A stretch of 64,000 bases of DNA from Bacteroidia bacterium (GTDB lineage Bacteria; Bacteroidota; Bacteroidia; J057; JADKCL01). The stretch covers positions 186,001-250,000 of the forward strand of contig JACJYV010000003.1 in NCBI GenBank assembly GCA_020635905.1. The letters run 5' to 3'. The translations under genes and the position numbers were made by a program. A model generated the notes under the pieces. The model did not search any database. It was not told where the DNA came from and was given only the letters and a program-made list of their open reading frames with translations. This document shows positions 63,170 to 64,000 of the stretch, in pieces; the stretch's first letter is position 1; every line of letters begins with the position of its first letter.

Positions 63170-63898
63170 ATGAAACGGCTTATTTCAATCCTGCTGGGAC
63201 TTTCCTGGTTGCTTTTTGCCTGCAACCAGGAGCCTGGAATCGGAGGTAGTTCCACCATTATCGGCAAAATTTTTCTGGAAGTTTATAATTCAGATTTCAG
63301 CCTGCTCAAAGATTCCTATTACCTTCCCGACGAGTATGTCTATATTATCGACGGGGACAATGTGACCTACCGCGAAAGGGTCAAGACCAACTTTGACGGA
63401 ACCTTCGAATTCCCAAACCTCAAAAAAGGTCATTATACCATTTTTGCCTACTCCATGGATTCCACCCGCACCCTGCCCGGCTATAATCTGGCTGTAATCC
63501 GGGAAGTGGATATCGACGGAAACCGTCAACTGGTGGATCTGGGAGACCTGACCCTTCAAAATAATGCCGGAAACAAAGGCACCTCACGCATTCGGGGCAA
63601 GGTCTATGAAATCAATTATAATTCCTCTTTCACCACCATTCTCGACGAGTATTATGTCCCAGATTTTGACGTGTATATCATCTATGACAATTCTGTAATC
63701 TATGACGACAAGGTCAAAACCAGTTTTGACGGCGCCTACGAATTTCGGGATCTGCCCAAAGGTGATTACACACTTTTTGTGTATTCAGATGATTCGACCG
63801 GCCAGTCTCCCACCGGCAAAATCACCCTGACCAAAGAGGTTACCATTACCGAAAACGGCCAAACCATAGCCCTGCCTGATTTTGTGGTATTAAACTAA
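63170..63898 (+). CDS. Lipoprotein with two carboxypeptidase-regulatory-like repeats
   Basis: 242 aa. Lipobox LLFACNQ. The mature part is two tandem copies of one beta-sandwich unit: IIGKIFLEVYNSDFSLLKDS to FAYSMDSTRTLPG, and IRGKVYEINYNSSFTTILDE to FVYSDDSTGQSPTG. Both contain KTNFDGTFEFPNLKKGHYT- or KTSFDGAYEFRDLPKGDYT-like blocks, the prealbumin/CarboxypepD_reg fold. It may bind surface proteins or polymers. The next gene on the strand starts 5 bp past the stop. Confidence 0.8.
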   Translation: MKRLISILLGLSWLLFACNQEPGIGGSSTIIGKIFLEVYNSDFSLLKDSYYLPDEYVYIIDGDNVTYRERVKTNFDGTFEFPNLKKGHYTIFAYSMDSTRTLPGYNLAVIREVDIDGNRQLVDLGDLTLQNNAGNKGTSRIRGKVYEINYNSSFTTILDEYYVPDFDVYIIYDNSVIYDDKVKTSFDGAYEFRDLPKGDYTLFVYSDDSTGQSPTGKITLTKEVTITENGQTIALPDFVVLN

Positions 63899-63903
63899 AA
63901 GTC

Positions 63904-64000
63904 ATGATGGTCAGGAAATTATCCAGAATCCCTTGCTCCAGGCTCCTCGTGGTGTTACTTGGTTTTTTCCTTTTGCAGAGCCTGTGGGGAAACAGCATTT
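63904..64000 (+). CDS. Start of a secreted protein (3' end cut by window edge)
   Basis: ATG at 63904 (a second at 63907) opens a frame that stays open to the window edge: MMVRKLSRIPCSRLLVVLLG then FFLLQSLWGNSI, a typical signal peptide. It is 5 bp past the lipoprotein stop and probably in the same operon. Nothing can be said about function. Confidence 0.6.
   Translation, partial: MMVRKLSRIPCSRLLVVLLGFFLLQSLWGNSI

Overview
The window reads as chromosomal DNA from a gliding-type Bacteroidota, most likely in or near Saprospirales/Lewinella/Haliscomenobacter. The evidence is six secreted proteins with type IX secretion (T9SS) C-terminal sorting domains (five of the short type A, one of the gliding-associated type B), many SPII lipoproteins, DUF5777 and YceI proteins, TAnnTTTG promoter boxes without clear Shine-Dalgarno sites, and two proteins with the DUF4157 extracellular contractile injection system (eCIS) core domain. 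Base composition is moderate throughout, but roughly the first 2.4 kb is clearly more AT-rich than the rest. No rRNA, tRNA or CRISPR array was seen. Species assignment is inference. Layout: 1-4.4 kb holds a truncated cupin, an unrecognised 592-aa protein and a coupled pair (secreted protein plus CapA-like protein). 4.8-11.6 kb holds recQ, a Crp/Fnr regulator, a membrane protein with a short-chain dehydrogenase, a two-TM protein and a DinB protein. 12.3-15.2 kb is one minus-strand cluster: diheme c-type lipoprotein, YceI, DUF5777 barrel, second diheme lipoprotein. 15.5-23.2 kb is accessory: VOC protein, eCIS-core protein with a duplicated C-terminal domain, small acidic protein, acetyltransferase, a divergent XRE regulator/small protein pair with a palindromic operator, and an ATP-grasp protein. 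23.3-24.8 kb carries no credible gene. It consists of 51 end-to-end units of 21-22 bp followed by a block of palindromes with compensatory arm changes. 24.8-38.4 kb: OFA-type MFS transporter, T9SS alpha/beta hydrolase, second eCIS-core protein, YciI-SGNH-DinB cluster, a decayed lipoprotein gene, acetyltransferase plus VIT-type metal transporter, a subclass B1 metallo-beta-lactamase-like lipoprotein with a partner lipoprotein, and two more lipoproteins. 38.4-49 kb is dominated by surface proteins: a 1295-aa gliding-associated repeat protein and two tandem T9SS paralogues. Each paralogue is followed by a 122-bp MITE-like element, and the two elements lie in opposite orientation. 49-51.9 kb has a conserved uncharacterised 545-aa gene bordered by hairpins, one of which recurs 37 kb away, and an intact IS982-family insertion sequence with target duplication. 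52-64 kb: small secreted proteins, a MORN-type protein, a fibronectin-type T9SS protein, typA, a translationally coupled P-loop protein/ABC exporter pair in which the exporter carries a second, degenerate nucleotide-binding domain, a second CapA-like protein, a T9SS hydrolase and a two-repeat lipoprotein. The main links are inferred. The surface proteins would depend on a T9SS encoded elsewhere, the two DUF4157 proteins are candidate cargo for an injection system also encoded elsewhere, and the P-loop/ABC pair looks like a dedicated two-gene export unit. The best candidates for something undescribed are the 21-bp array, the P-loop/ABC pair and the hairpin-bordered 545-aa gene.
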